DNA from: Campylobacter volucris
GTDB taxonomy: Bacteria; Campylobacterota; Campylobacteria; Campylobacterales; Campylobacteraceae
Direction of reading: 5' to 3'
Length of the DNA: 64,000 nucleotides
Assembly (NCBI RefSeq): GCF_008245045.1
Contig: NZ_CP043428.1
Location: 1 to 64,000 of the forward strand
Each line of letters opens with the position of its first letter. Within the stretch, counting starts at the first letter, position 1. Positions 41,179-50,478 of the stretch are shown piece after piece. The translations under genes were made by a program, and so were the position numbers. Below the pieces are notes generated by a model, which made no database searches, was not told the origin of the DNA, and was given only the letters and a program-made list of their open reading frames with translations.

Positions 41179-42174
41179 TTATAGTTTTGTTTTAAATTCT
41201 AAAAATTTATCAGCCATAAAAGGCACTACATCGCCGTATTTTTGTGGAACTTGCCATGTATTTTTTTCTAAGGTGATGGTTTTTTCTTTTTCAAATTTGA
41301 GATTATGAATTTTGCAAGCATTGCCACTTATGAATTTTTGTAAATTTTCTTCATTTGAATTTTTTTCAAAAAGCTCAGCCAAAACAGGCAGTATAACAGG
41401 AGCACTAAATACTCCAGCTGCACAACCACAGCATTCTTTAGTGTGTATAGGGTGTGGTGCGCTATCGCTTCCAAACATTACTTTTTCATATCCGCTAAAA
41501 GCAAGCTCGCAAAGTGCGTCTTTGTCTTCATATCGTTTTGCTATAGGTTTGCAAAATAAATGTGGATCCATTTTACCACCTATAACATCATCTAAAGTTA
41601 TGATTAAATGATGTAAAGTTATGGTTGCATATAAATTTTCATAATCTTTTAATAAATCGCATAAAGTTTTTGTTGTAATATGTTCCATGACTATTTTTAA
41701 TTTAGGAAAATTTGTGGCTAATTTTTCATAAATTTTGGCAAAATTTGCTTCTCTATCCATTACAAAATCATTTGTTTCACCATGAACTAATAATGGTATA
41801 TTTAGCTCACTCATTGCGTTTAAAGTAGGTTTTAGCTTTTCTATATCAAAGCTTGAAATTCCATTATCTGAATTTGTAGTAATACCAGCAGGATAAAGTT
41901 TTATAGCAAAAATTTCATCTTTAGTTTGTTCTAAAAATTTATCATCATAATTTTGAAAAAATAAAGTCATAAGTGGTATAAAATCTTCATTTTTAATAGC
42001 TTTTATAATTCTTTGTTTATATGCTTTTAAATTTTCTAAATCAGTTAAAGGAGTTATTAAATTTGGCATTATAACACCAGCTTTAAAGTCTTTTGCGCTA
42101 AATGGAGCTACTAAATTTAAAACTTCTTCATCTCTTAAGTGTAAATGCATATCAAGTGGATTTTTAAGTGTCAT
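41179..42174 (-). CDS. pyrC: Dihydroorotase
   Basis: Zinc amidohydrolase that cyclises carbamoyl aspartate in pyrimidine synthesis. The metal motif MHLHLRDEE (H10, H12) is at the N-terminus, and MEHITTK, HHLIIT and FGSDSAPH supply later ligands and the catalytic Asp. The ATG at 42174 follows GGAG, giving 331 residues; an upstream in-frame ATG at 42207 would overlap the preceding gene. Type II (class of E. coli PyrC). Confidence 0.94.
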   Translation of the reverse strand: MTLKNPLDMHLHLRDEEVLNLVAPFSAKDFKAGVIMPNLITPLTDLENLKAYKQRIIKAIKNEDFIPLMTLFFQNYDDKFLEQTKDEIFAIKLYPAGITTNSDNGISSFDIEKLKPTLNAMSELNIPLLVHGETNDFVMDREANFAKIYEKLATNFPKLKIVMEHITTKTLCDLLKDYENLYATITLHHLIITLDDVIGGKMDPHLFCKPIAKRYEDKDALCELAFSGYEKVMFGSDSAPHPIHTKECCGCAAGVFSAPVILPVLAELFEKNSNEENLQKFISGNACKIHNLKFEKEKTITLEKNTWQVPQKYGDVVPFMADKFLEFKTKL

Positions 42175-42184
42175 AATATCTCCT

Positions 42185-42415
42185 TTATTTGAGTTTATAT
42201 AAACCATTTTTTAATTTTTCTAGTAAAGATTTTTCTTCTAAAAATTTAAAAGTATTGATTATAGTTGGTTTGCTTGTGTTTAATCTTTTGCAAAGTTCTT
42301 CTATGCTGATAAAAACAAAACCATTTTCATCAGCATTTATGGCTAAAAATTCTATGATTTCAAAGCGTTTTTTACCATGAATTTTTTCACATATTTTTTT
42401 TACTCGTTCATCCAT
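42185..42415 (-). CDS. Small winged-helix protein
   Basis: A 76-residue protein with a helix-turn-helix (ISIEELCKRLNTSKPTIINTFKFLEEKSLL) followed by a short wing, resembling RepL- or MarR-like DNA-binding domains. It has no effector domain. It overlaps dgkA by eight bases and lies 10 bases upstream of pyrC. C. jejuni has a similar small gene (Cj0258) between dgkA and pyrC. It may regulate this operon, but nothing in the sequence proves a target. Confidence 0.7.
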   Translation of the reverse strand: MDERVKKICEKIHGKKRFEIIEFLAINADENGFVFISIEELCKRLNTSKPTIINTFKFLEEKSLLEKLKNGLYKLK

Positions 42416-42770
42416 AAAACCACCATTTTGCTAAAACAAAACACCAAGTAATTATAGCTAATACTACACTAAAAAACACCCCAGCACTAGCACAATCTTT
42501 AGCCTTTTTAGCTAAGATGTGAAAATCATTGGTGCAAAGATCTACACAAGCTTCTATAGCAGAATTTAAAGCTTCTACTATCAAGATTAAAATCAAAACA
42601 AAAATCAATACAAAATGTTCTATAAAGCTTATGGGTAAAAAAAAGCTTGTGATAATAAGTGGTGAAATGATAATACTTTCAATTTTAAAAGCCATTTCAT
42701 CTTTTAGTAAAAATTTAATCCCGCTTAATGCATACGAAGCATTTTTAAATAAGCTGTATTTTGGCTTCAT
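42408..42770 (-). CDS. dgkA: Diacylglycerol kinase
   Basis: Small integral-membrane kinase of 120 residues that recycles diacylglycerol released during envelope modification. The DgkA signature EALNSAIEACVDL is present with three hydrophobic helices. It overlaps eptC by four bases. Diacylglycerol is by-product of phosphoethanolamine transfer from phosphatidylethanolamine, so coupling to eptC makes metabolic sense. Confidence 0.93.
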   Translation of the reverse strand: MKPKYSLFKNASYALSGIKFLLKDEMAFKIESIIISPLIITSFFLPISFIEHFVLIFVLILILIVEALNSAIEACVDLCTNDFHILAKKAKDCASAGVFFSVVLAIITWCFVLAKWWFYG

Positions 42771-44317
42771 TGAGGATTTTCCTTTAAACTTTTGCTAAAT
42801 AAGTCATAGTTTGCTTCATATTCTTTGGTTTGGACATTAAAATATCCAAGCAAACTTGAAAAAATGTTATCTTGAGAAAGTACGAAATCTTTTTGTGTTT
42901 TTAATTTCGCACTTAAATTTTCGTCTTTACTCCAAAATATCATAGGAATATGAGTTTGTTCTTTTGGTGCTATAAAATATGGCATACCATGAAGATAAAT
43001 TCCATTTTCTCCTAAGCTTTCTCCATGATCTGATACATATAGCAATGAAGCATTTTGTAAAGGACTTTGTTTGAGTAAATCTATAAGACTTTTAATGATA
43101 AAGTCTGTATAAAGCAAGGTATTATCATAAGTATTGGCTAGTTCTTCTTGAGAGCAAGTTTGTAATTCATTTGTATCACAAGTTGGAGTAAATTTTTTAA
43201 ATTTATCAGGATAGCGTTTAAAATATGCTGGTCCATGAGAGCCTTGCAAATGAACAACTATGATTTTACTTGAGGATGTATCTTGCAAAGCCTCTTTAAC
43301 AAGTTCAAGCAAACTTTCATCATAATCTTTTGATATAAGTTTGTTTGAAATACGATCACAATTTCCTTTGCAACCCCCAGAATTATTACCAAGCCAAATG
43401 CTTTGCACCCCAACTCTTTGTAAAACATCTAGAGCATTTTCTTCATACAGGCTATTGTCAAATGAAGCTCTTTTGTGCCTTGAAAATATACAAGGTAAGC
43501 TTTTAGCAGTAGCAGTTCCACATGAACTTACTTGGCTAAAATATACTAAATTTGGTTCGTTTTTAGTATAAAAATTTGTATCATTTTTGGTGTATCCACC
43601 TAAGGAATAATTATTTGCTCTAGCGGTTTCTCCAATTACCAAAATCATCGTTTTGTTTAAATCTTTTTCTAATGTCGCATCTAATGCTATCTTTTGAAGT
43701 TCTTTTTTAGGAATGATTTCTAATTTTATGTATTTAATTGCTGAATAAATTTGATAAAAAGGAGTGTTATAAACTCTTACTTCGTTATAGGTTCTTAAAA
43801 AAGGCACAATACTCTTTGAAAAAATTCCAAGTAATCCAAAAGCAATAACTAAAGCAATAACTAAAGTGCTAAATTTGACAATTAGATGTTTTTTAAAGCT
43901 ATAATAATTTATTTTAGTTTTTATAATTAAAAATGTTGGAAGCAAAAAGGTAAAAAATACATAAATAAAGATGTTAAAATGAAGCAAATCAGATACTTCT
44001 TTTTGATCAGTTTGTACGGCATTTCTTATCATGTCATGATCTATTATAACGCCATAATTTATCATAAAATAACTACTAATAGAGCTTACTCCAATGAAAA
44101 AAATCATTAAAAATTTACTAATATAGGGCAAAAATAAAAGAGCAAAAATCCCAACTAACAATGCAAAATATATGATGATATATAAAACAATGGAAATATC
44201 ATTGCTAGCAGGGTGTAAATTTTCATGAATATAAGAAAATAATTTTAAATTGATACTAGTTATATAAATAGCACTTAAAAGAACAAATTTAAGCCAAGAT
44301 ATATTAAAAAATTGCAT
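42767..44317 (-). CDS. eptC: Phosphoethanolamine transferase EptC
   Basis: Inner-membrane enzyme that transfers phosphoethanolamine from phospholipid to lipid A and, in C. jejuni (Cj0256), also to the flagellar rod protein FlgG. About five N-terminal transmembrane helices (residues 1-160) anchor a periplasmic sulfatase-fold domain. The nucleophile Thr is in VIGETARANNYSLGGY, and later metal ligands lie in YVSDHGESLGENG and LHGMPYF. The 516 residues are normal. Confidence 0.93.
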   Translation of the reverse strand: MQFFNISWLKFVLLSAIYITSINLKLFSYIHENLHPASNDISIVLYIIIYFALLVGIFALLFLPYISKFLMIFFIGVSSISSYFMINYGVIIDHDMIRNAVQTDQKEVSDLLHFNIFIYVFFTFLLPTFLIIKTKINYYSFKKHLIVKFSTLVIALVIAFGLLGIFSKSIVPFLRTYNEVRVYNTPFYQIYSAIKYIKLEIIPKKELQKIALDATLEKDLNKTMILVIGETARANNYSLGGYTKNDTNFYTKNEPNLVYFSQVSSCGTATAKSLPCIFSRHKRASFDNSLYEENALDVLQRVGVQSIWLGNNSGGCKGNCDRISNKLISKDYDESLLELVKEALQDTSSSKIIVVHLQGSHGPAYFKRYPDKFKKFTPTCDTNELQTCSQEELANTYDNTLLYTDFIIKSLIDLLKQSPLQNASLLYVSDHGESLGENGIYLHGMPYFIAPKEQTHIPMIFWSKDENLSAKLKTQKDFVLSQDNIFSSLLGYFNVQTKEYEANYDLFSKSLKENPQ

Positions 44318-44415
44318 AAAATCCTTTCATAATTGTGTAATTAATTATAAATTAAAATAGTTAATTTAATACCTTTATGGTATGATTTTGCTTTTTGTAA
44401 AATTAAGGATTTATT

Positions 44416-45174
44416 ATGAAATTACTTTCTTGGAATATAAATGGTTTAAGAGCGATTTGTGATAAAAATGCACTTGATTGGATAGATAAAGAAAATATAG
44501 ATTTTATAGGTTTTCAAGAGATTAAAGCGCATGAAGAAAAATTTCCTAAAAAAATTTATGAGTATGATTTTAAGCATATGTATTTTAATAGCGCTAAAAG
44601 AGCTGGATATTCTGGTGTTATGAGTTTGTGTAATTTTGATAGCGAAGTTAAAAAATGTGAATTTTTTGATGATGATGAAGGTAGGGTTTTAGAACATAGA
44701 TTTAAAAATATAGTTTTATTTAATATATATTTTCCAAATGGTCAAAAAGATGAAGAGCGTTTGAATTTTAAAATGAAATTTTATAATGATTTTTTAGTAT
44801 ATTTAGATAAGCTTTTAAAAGAAGGTAAGGAAATTATAATATGCGGAGATGTAAATACAGCTCATTGCGAGATAGATCTAACCCATCCAAAAGCAAATGA
44901 AAAAACTTCAGGGTTTTTACCCATAGAAAGAGCTTGGATAGATGAGCTTTTAAAGCTTGGATTTATTGATACTTTTAGATATATAAATGGTGATATAAAA
45001 GAAAAATACTCTTGGTGGAGTTATAGAATGAAGGCAAGAGAAAGAAATGTAGGCTGGAGAATTGATTATTTTTTCATTTCTAATGGCTTAAAAGATAAAC
45101 TTAAAAATGCTTTTATAAGAGATGATATTTTTGGTTCAGATCATGCTCCTGTAGGGATTGAAATAGACATTTAA
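44416..45174 (+). CDS. xth: Exodeoxyribonuclease III
   Basis: Apurinic/apyrimidinic endonuclease and 3'-5' exonuclease in base-excision repair. [31 protein letters not shown] and [12 protein letters not shown] cover the metal and catalytic residues of the family. The 252 residues are normal. It converges with mntP with a four-base overlap of stops. TATGAT at 44381-44386 is a plausible -10 box. Confidence 0.95.
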   Translation: MKLLSWNINGLRAICDKNALDWIDKENIDFIGFQEIKAHEEKFPKKIYEYDFKHMYFNSAKRAGYSGVMSLCNFDSEVKKCEFFDDDEGRVLEHRFKNIVLFNIYFPNGQKDEERLNFKMKFYNDFLVYLDKLLKEGKEIIICGDVNTAHCEIDLTHPKANEKTSGFLPIERAWIDELLKLGFIDTFRYINGDIKEKYSWWSYRMKARERNVGWRIDYFFISNGLKDKLKNAFIRDDIFGSDHAPVGIEIDI

Positions 45175-45731
45175 AAGTATAAGTGTTCCAATAAAATTTT
45201 AATCGCTAGAATAATTAAAATAGCACCACCTATAAATTCGGCTTTGTTTTTAAGATAAGTGCCGAATTTATTACCTATTTTTAAAGCCAAAACACACATT
45301 ATAAAAGTAATTAAACCTATAGATAGCAATGCTATTAGTAAATTTACTTTTAAAAAAGCAAAACTTACTCCAACTGCAAGCGCATCAATGCTCGTTGCAA
45401 CTCCAAGAGCTATCATAGTTTTAAAGTCAAATAAATTTGAATTTTCTTTACAATGATCTTTTTCTAAAGATTCTTTAATCATTTTGCCACCGATGATACT
45501 AAGGAGAACAAAAGTAACCCAATGATCAATTTTTTCTACAAAAGAACCAAAAGAAGAACCTAAAATATATCCAATAGCAGGCATTAAAGCTTGAAAACCA
45601 CCAAAATATAATCCAACTATTAAGTAATGTTTGAGTTTTAATTCTTTTACGCTAAATCCTTTACATAATGAAACTGCAAAAGCATCTGCAGCTAGGGCAA
45701 AAGATAAAATAATCAAACTTAAAATATCCAT
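45171..45731 (-). CDS. mntP: Manganese efflux pump MntP
   Basis: Inner-membrane exporter of 186 residues with six hydrophobic segments. The family motifs [14 protein letters not shown] (residues about 13-26) and [17 protein letters not shown] (about 109-125) provide the paired acidic residues for manganese transport. GGAAAGATTAATG precedes the start. It lies alone between xth and tRNA-Glu. Confidence 0.92.
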   Translation of the reverse strand: MDILSLIILSFALAADAFAVSLCKGFSVKELKLKHYLIVGLYFGGFQALMPAIGYILGSSFGSFVEKIDHWVTFVLLSIIGGKMIKESLEKDHCKENSNLFDFKTMIALGVATSIDALAVGVSFAFLKVNLLIALLSIGLITFIMCVLALKIGNKFGTYLKNKAEFIGGAILIILAIKILLEHLYF

Positions 45732-45850
45732 TAATCTTTCCTTGATAAAAAAAGAGTTATTATATCTTAGTTATGTGAAAATATAAAATTAATCATTTAT
45801 TAAGTAAAAAATACATATAATTTTAATTTTTTAAATTCTATTACAAAATT

Positions 45851-45925
45851 GGCCCATTCGTCTAGCGGTTAGGACATCGCCCTTTCACGGCGGTAACACG
45901 AGTTCGAGTCTCGTATGGGTCACCA
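45851..45925 (+). tRNA. tRNA-Glu (TTC anticodon)
   Basis: A 75-base cloverleaf with the acceptor arms GGCCCAT and ATGGGTC, anticodon loop CCTTTCACG with TTC, T-arm GAGTTCGAGTCTC and an encoded CCA (45923-45925). The core matches bacterial tRNA-Glu closely. The spacer from 45732 to 46125 holds only this gene; the 200 bases after it contain a possible nrdD promoter and no ORF. Confidence 0.97.
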
Positions 45926-46125
45926 CTTTTTTACTACTAAATAAAATCAAAATTTTTATATACTTTATACAAGATTATCTTATCGGGCTTAGGCTTTATT
46001 TGATACAAAAAAGGTGTGATTTTTTATCAATTTTTTTAAGTTTTTCATCAAGTTTTTGTACTACACTTAACTTTTTTAAAGTGCTATATGATAGTGCTTA
46101 GAGATTATTTTTTAGGAAAATTTTT

Positions 46126-48201
46126 ATGAAGATAAAATTTCTTATGCAAGAAGATGAGTGTGGTATTAGTTTAGATGAATTAAATCTTAAAAAACAAAAT
46201 AAAAATTTAAATGATTGCTTACTTAGTGTGTATGATGATTTAACTTTTAAAGATTCTAAAGAAGCTGATTTAAAAAGAGAAAATGCAAATATTAATTCAG
46301 ATAGCGCTATGGGTATGATGTTAAAATATGGCTCAGAAGGAGCAAAATACTATGTAGATGAGTGTATTTTGCCAAAACATATCGCAAATGCACACAAAAA
46401 CGGCGATATACACATACACGATAAAGATTTTTATATGCTAACACAAACTTGCTGTCAAATAGACTTGTTAAAGCTTTTTGAAAATGGTTTTAGCACAGGA
46501 CATGGAAGCTTAAGAGAACCAAATGATATACGATCTTATGCAAGTTTAGCATGTATTGCCTTACAGGCTAATCAAAATGAGATGCATGGGGGTCAATCTA
46601 TACCCAATTTTGATTTTGCTATGGCAAAAGGCGTGGCAAAGACTTTTCAAAAAGAGTATAAAAAGGCTATAAATGCTTTTTTTGAAATAAAATTAGAGCA
46701 AAGTTTGGATGAGCAATGCTTTAAAAATGCTAATTTTCAAGTTTCAAGCGAAAAAGAATGCTTCAAAGAGCTTTTAAAGCTTGATTTAAATAGCGATGAG
46801 AATTTTTTAAAACAAGCAAACGCTTATGCTTATAAAAGAGCATTAAAGCAAACTCAAGATGCGACTTTTCAAGCTATGGAAGCTTTAATACATAATCTTA
46901 ATACTATGAACTCAAGAGCAGGAGCCCAAGTGCCTTTTAGTACGCTAAATTATGGTACCGATACTTCTTTTGAAGGGCAAATGGTGATAGAAAATTTACT
47001 CAAAGCTACGATGAGAGGTTTAGGAAATGGCGAAACACCGATTTTCCCTGTGCAAATTTTTAAAGTAAAAGAGGGTGTTAATTATAATGAAACAGATCCA
47101 AACTATAAGCTTTTTAAGCTTGCTATAGAATGCGCTTCTAAAAGACTTTTTCCAAATTTTAGCTTTTTAGATGCAAGTTTTAATGTAAAATACTATAAAA
47201 AGGGCGATTATAATAGCGAAGTAGCTTATATGGGTTGTAGAACTAGGGTTATGGCAAATGTTTATGATGAGAGCAAAGAAATCACAAGCGGCAGGGGAAA
47301 TTTAAGCTTTACAAGTATAAACCTTGTGCGTTTAGCTATAGAAGCTAAAGGAAATTTAGAGCTTTTTTACTCACTTTTAAAAGAAAAATTAGAGCTTGTG
47401 TATGAGCAATTACTTCATAGATATAAAATTCAAAGTCTAAAAAAGGCTAAAAATTTCCCATTTTTAATGGGCGAGGGAGTTTGGATAGATTCAGATACTT
47501 TAAAAGAAAATGATAGTGTAGAAAAAGTTATTGCACACGGGACTTTAGCTATAGGTTATATAGGACTTTGTGAGAGTTTAATAGCTTTAGCAGGTTCTCA
47601 TCATGGACAAAGTCAAGAAGCAAGGGAGCTTGGCTTACAAATCGTGCGTTTTATGCGTGAATTTATCGATGAAAAAGCGCGTAAAGATAAACTGAATTTT
47701 TCACTCATAGCTACTCCAGCTGAGGGTTTAAGTGGAAGGTTTTTAAAGCTAGATCAAAAAAAATACGGCATTTTAAAAGGCATAACTGATAAAGAATTTT
47801 ATACTAATTCCTTTCATATTCCTGTGGATTTTCCTATCAATATCTATGAAAAAATTCAAATAGAAGCCCCATATCATGAGCTAAATAATGGTGGGCATAT
47901 TACTTATGTAGAATTAAATGGCGATGTAAGTAAGAATTTAGAAAGTTTTGAACGCATTATAAAATGCATGAAAGAAAGCAATATAGGCTATGGCTCGATT
48001 AATTTCCCTCTAGATAGAGATCCAGTATGTGGCTATAGTGGCGTGATAGATGAGTTTTGTCCAAAGTGTCATAGAAAAGAAGATGATATTAAATTTGAAC
48101 GCATCAGAAGAATCACGGGTTATTTGGTAGGAACGCTTGATCGTTTTAATGATGCTAAAAAAGCTGAAGTTCATGCAAGAATTAAGCACCATTTTGATTA
48201 A
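46126..48201 (+). CDS. nrdD: Anaerobic (class III) ribonucleoside-triphosphate reductase
   Basis: Glycyl-radical enzyme of 691 residues that reduces NTPs to dNTPs without oxygen. The glycyl-radical loop is RITGYLVG near the C-terminus, and MRGLGNGETPIFPVQIFK is typical of the active-site region. The zinc segment reads DRDPVCGYSGVIDEFCPKC, with three cysteines and Asp where a CxxC pair would have its first Cys. The start region shows no cone domain of normal length. It overlaps nrdG by 29 bases. C. jejuni is reported to rely on class I only. Confidence 0.94.
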   Translation: MKIKFLMQEDECGISLDELNLKKQNKNLNDCLLSVYDDLTFKDSKEADLKRENANINSDSAMGMMLKYGSEGAKYYVDECILPKHIANAHKNGDIHIHDKDFYMLTQTCCQIDLLKLFENGFSTGHGSLREPNDIRSYASLACIALQANQNEMHGGQSIPNFDFAMAKGVAKTFQKEYKKAINAFFEIKLEQSLDEQCFKNANFQVSSEKECFKELLKLDLNSDENFLKQANAYAYKRALKQTQDATFQAMEALIHNLNTMNSRAGAQVPFSTLNYGTDTSFEGQMVIENLLKATMRGLGNGETPIFPVQIFKVKEGVNYNETDPNYKLFKLAIECASKRLFPNFSFLDASFNVKYYKKGDYNSEVAYMGCRTRVMANVYDESKEITSGRGNLSFTSINLVRLAIEAKGNLELFYSLLKEKLELVYEQLLHRYKIQSLKKAKNFPFLMGEGVWIDSDTLKENDSVEKVIAHGTLAIGYIGLCESLIALAGSHHGQSQEARELGLQIVRFMREFIDEKARKDKLNFSLIATPAEGLSGRFLKLDQKKYGILKGITDKEFYTNSFHIPVDFPINIYEKIQIEAPYHELNNGGHITYVELNGDVSKNLESFERIIKCMKESNIGYGSINFPLDRDPVCGYSGVIDEFCPKCHRKEDDIKFERIRRITGYLVGTLDRFNDAKKAEVHARIKHHFD

Positions 48202-48682
48202 ATTAGCAGGAGTTGTAAAAGAATCAATAGTCGATGGATATGGTTTGCGTTATGTGATTTTTACTCAAGGATGCCCTCATAAATGCAAAGCTTGTCATAA
48301 TCCACAAACGCACGATTTTAACAAAGGATATTTGCAAGATTTAGCAAGTTTATATGATGATATTTGTAAAAATCCTTTGCTTCAAGGTGTTACTTTTAGT
48401 GGCGGAGAGCCTTTTATGCAGGCAAAAAATTTAAGCATTTTAGCAAAGAACATTAAGGCTTTAGGACTTGATCTTACTATATACACAGGTTTTACTTATG
48501 AAGAGTTGTTGCAAGAAAAACCAAAGAAAGAATTGCTTATCTTAGCTGATGTTTTAATCGATGGGAAGTTTATTTTAGAGCAAAAAGACTTATCTTTAAA
48601 ATTTAAAGGTAGTAAAAACCAACGCATTATCGATGTAGCAAAAAGCTTAGATCAAGGCAAAGTAATACTTTTTGAAAAATAA
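48173..48682 (+). CDS. nrdG: Anaerobic ribonucleotide reductase-activating protein
   Basis: Radical SAM enzyme that generates the glycyl radical on NrdD. The cluster motif is C34-x3-C38-x2-C41 (CPHKCKACHN), with GVTFSGGEPFMQA following. The ATG at 48173 is chosen, giving 169 residues with a family-like N-terminus (IKLAGVVKESIVDGYGLR). An in-frame ATG at 48137 would lengthen it by 12 residues of nrdD-overlapping sequence. A terminator lies over its stop codon. Confidence 0.93.
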   Translation: MQELSTILIKLAGVVKESIVDGYGLRYVIFTQGCPHKCKACHNPQTHDFNKGYLQDLASLYDDICKNPLLQGVTFSGGEPFMQAKNLSILAKNIKALGLDLTIYTGFTYEELLQEKPKKELLILADVLIDGKFILEQKDLSLKFKGSKNQRIIDVAKSLDQGKVILFEK

Positions 48683-48702
48683 AGACTCATTTAGTCTTTT
48701 TT
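48681..48702 (+). terminator. Terminator after nrdG
   Basis: AAAGACT (48681-48687) pairs with AGTCTTT (48693-48699) around CATTT and continues into a T-run. The nrdG stop overlaps the first bases of the stem. Confidence 0.8.
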
Positions 48703-48749
48703 AATTTAACTATGTTAGAATGCTATAAAATTTAAAAAAGGAGAACAAA

Positions 48750-49403
48750 ATGTTTGAATTAAGAAAACTACCTTATGAAGCAGATGCTTTTGGAGACTTT
48801 TTAAGTGCAGAGACTTTTTCTTTTCACCATGGCAAACACCATCAAACTTATGTAAATAATCTAAATAATCTTATCAAAGATACTGAATTTGCAGGTAAAG
48901 ATTTAGTTTATATTATAAAAAATTCAAATGGTGGAATTTTTAACAATGCTGCTCAAGTTTATAATCATGATTTTTATTTTGATTGTATAAAACCAAAAAC
49001 TTGCTCTGGTTGTGGCTGTTCTTTGGATGATTCATTTAAAGCAGCGGTTGAAAAAGATTTTGGATCAATGGAAAATTTAAAAGAAGAATTCATTAAAGGT
49101 GCTACGACTTTATTTGGTTCAGGTTGGTTTTGGCTAGTTTATAATACTCAAAATCAAAAATTAGAATTAGTTGCTACTAGCAATGCTGCTACGCCTATTA
49201 CTGAAGATAAAATTCCACTTTTAGTAGTAGATGTATGGGAGCACGCATATTATGTTGATCACCGCAATGCTCGTCCTGCGTATTTAGATAAATTTTATGC
49301 ACATATTAACTGGGAATTTGTATCTAAGGCTTATGAGTGGGCTATTAAAGAAGGTATGAATTCAGTAAGTTTTTATGCAAATGAACTACACCCTGTAAAA
49401 TAA
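48750..49403 (+). CDS. sodB: Iron superoxide dismutase
   Basis: Cytoplasmic Fe-SOD of 217 residues. Metal ligands lie in SFHHGKHHQTYV, VYNHDFYF and DVWEHAYYVDH, and GSGWFWLVYN is typical of the iron type. A Cys-rich loop (CIKPKTCSGCGCS, about residues 80-92) follows the second ligand helix; a similar loop occurs in C. jejuni SodB. TATAAA at 48725-48730 and AAGGAG upstream are plausible expression signals. Confidence 0.95.
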   Translation: MFELRKLPYEADAFGDFLSAETFSFHHGKHHQTYVNNLNNLIKDTEFAGKDLVYIIKNSNGGIFNNAAQVYNHDFYFDCIKPKTCSGCGCSLDDSFKAAVEKDFGSMENLKEEFIKGATTLFGSGWFWLVYNTQNQKLELVATSNAATPITEDKIPLLVVDVWEHAYYVDHRNARPAYLDKFYAHINWEFVSKAYEWAIKEGMNSVSFYANELHPVK

Positions 49404-49404
49404 A

Positions 49405-49437
49405 AATAATCTCTTAGATTTTTTCTAAGAGATTATT
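49405..49437. terminator. Bidirectional terminator between sodB and purM
   Basis: AATAATCTCTTAGA (49405-49418) pairs perfectly with TCTAAGAGATTATT (49424-49437) around a TTTTT loop. It lies between converging genes and overlaps the purM stop. Confidence 0.85.
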
Positions 49438-50422
49438 CTAATACAATTTTTTCATTTAATACTACTTCACCTATAATAAAAGCGTTTGAATTTTCTAAAA
49501 CTTTTCCAACATTGCAAGGACTCACAGCCATTACTAATCCAACCCCCATATTAAATGTTCTATACATTTCATCTTCATAAACATCTTGCCCTATTTGGTA
49601 AAAAATTTCTGGGGTTTTTAGATGATGTTTTCTGATGATTGCTCCCATGCCTTTTGGAAAAATTCGTGGTAAATTTTCTATTAAGCCTCCGCCTGTAATA
49701 TGCGCAAGAGTATTAATAAAAGGTTTTAATTTTAAAAAATCTTGAACATAAATTTTTGTAGGTTCAAGTAAAATATCAATAATATTTTTTCCATCGATTT
49801 TATCATCAAATTTTAGCCGTTGCTTTTCAAATAAAACTTTTCTAGCTAAAGAATACCCATTTGAGTGAAGCCCACTGCTAGCTAAAGCAAGCAAGATGTC
49901 TCCATTTTTTACAAAATTTCTTCTATCTATTTCTTCTTTTTCTGCCATGCCTACTGCAAATCCCGCTAAATCAAAATCTTTTCCATGATACATACTTGGC
50001 ATTTCAGCAGTTTCTCCACCTATTAGAGCACAATTTGCTTTTTTGCACCCATTTACTATACTAGCTATAACTTTTTTTGCTACTTTTATATCTAATTTTG
50101 CACTTGCATAATAATCTAAAAAAAATAAAGGAGTTGCAAAATTACAAATGAGATCATTTACACACATTGCTACCAAATCCTCACCTATGCCATCATACAT
50201 TTGAGTATCGATAGCAAGACGAAGTTTTGTCCCAACCCCATCAGTAGCTGCTAGCATAACAGGATTTTTAAATCCTTGAGGCATAGCAAAAGCACCAGAA
50301 AAAGAACCTATATCGCCTAAGACATTTTCATTAAAAGTTTCTTTTGCTAAAGGCTTTATTGCTTTTACAAAATCATTGCCATCATCAATACTTACTCCAG
50401 CATCTTTATAACTTATAGCCAT
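49433..50422 (-). CDS. purM: Phosphoribosylformylglycinamidine cyclo-ligase
   Basis: AIR synthetase of purine biosynthesis, 329 residues. SYKDAGVSIDDGNDFV at the N-terminus, DGVGTKLRLA, GGETAEMP and AHITGGGLIENLPR are characteristic PurM motifs. The C-terminus is intact. It is divergent from coaE with a 56-base spacer; the purM-coaE-dapF order is also known in C. jejuni (Cj1529-Cj1531). Confidence 0.97.
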   Translation of the reverse strand: MAISYKDAGVSIDDGNDFVKAIKPLAKETFNENVLGDIGSFSGAFAMPQGFKNPVMLAATDGVGTKLRLAIDTQMYDGIGEDLVAMCVNDLICNFATPLFFLDYYASAKLDIKVAKKVIASIVNGCKKANCALIGGETAEMPSMYHGKDFDLAGFAVGMAEKEEIDRRNFVKNGDILLALASSGLHSNGYSLARKVLFEKQRLKFDDKIDGKNIIDILLEPTKIYVQDFLKLKPFINTLAHITGGGLIENLPRIFPKGMGAIIRKHHLKTPEIFYQIGQDVYEDEMYRTFNMGVGLVMAVSPCNVGKVLENSNAFIIGEVVLNEKIVLE

Positions 50423-50478
50423 TTACTTTCCTTTAAGAATTTGAATGTATTTTAACTAAAAATTTTTAAGGTTAAATT

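Noticed and set aside
45926-46125. A small RNA or further tRNA after tRNA-Glu
   Set aside because: No cloverleaf or strong hairpin was found; the AT-rich 200 bases more simply contain the nrdD promoter. A loose CACTT/AAGTG repeat near 46066-46085 was too weak to call an NrdR site.
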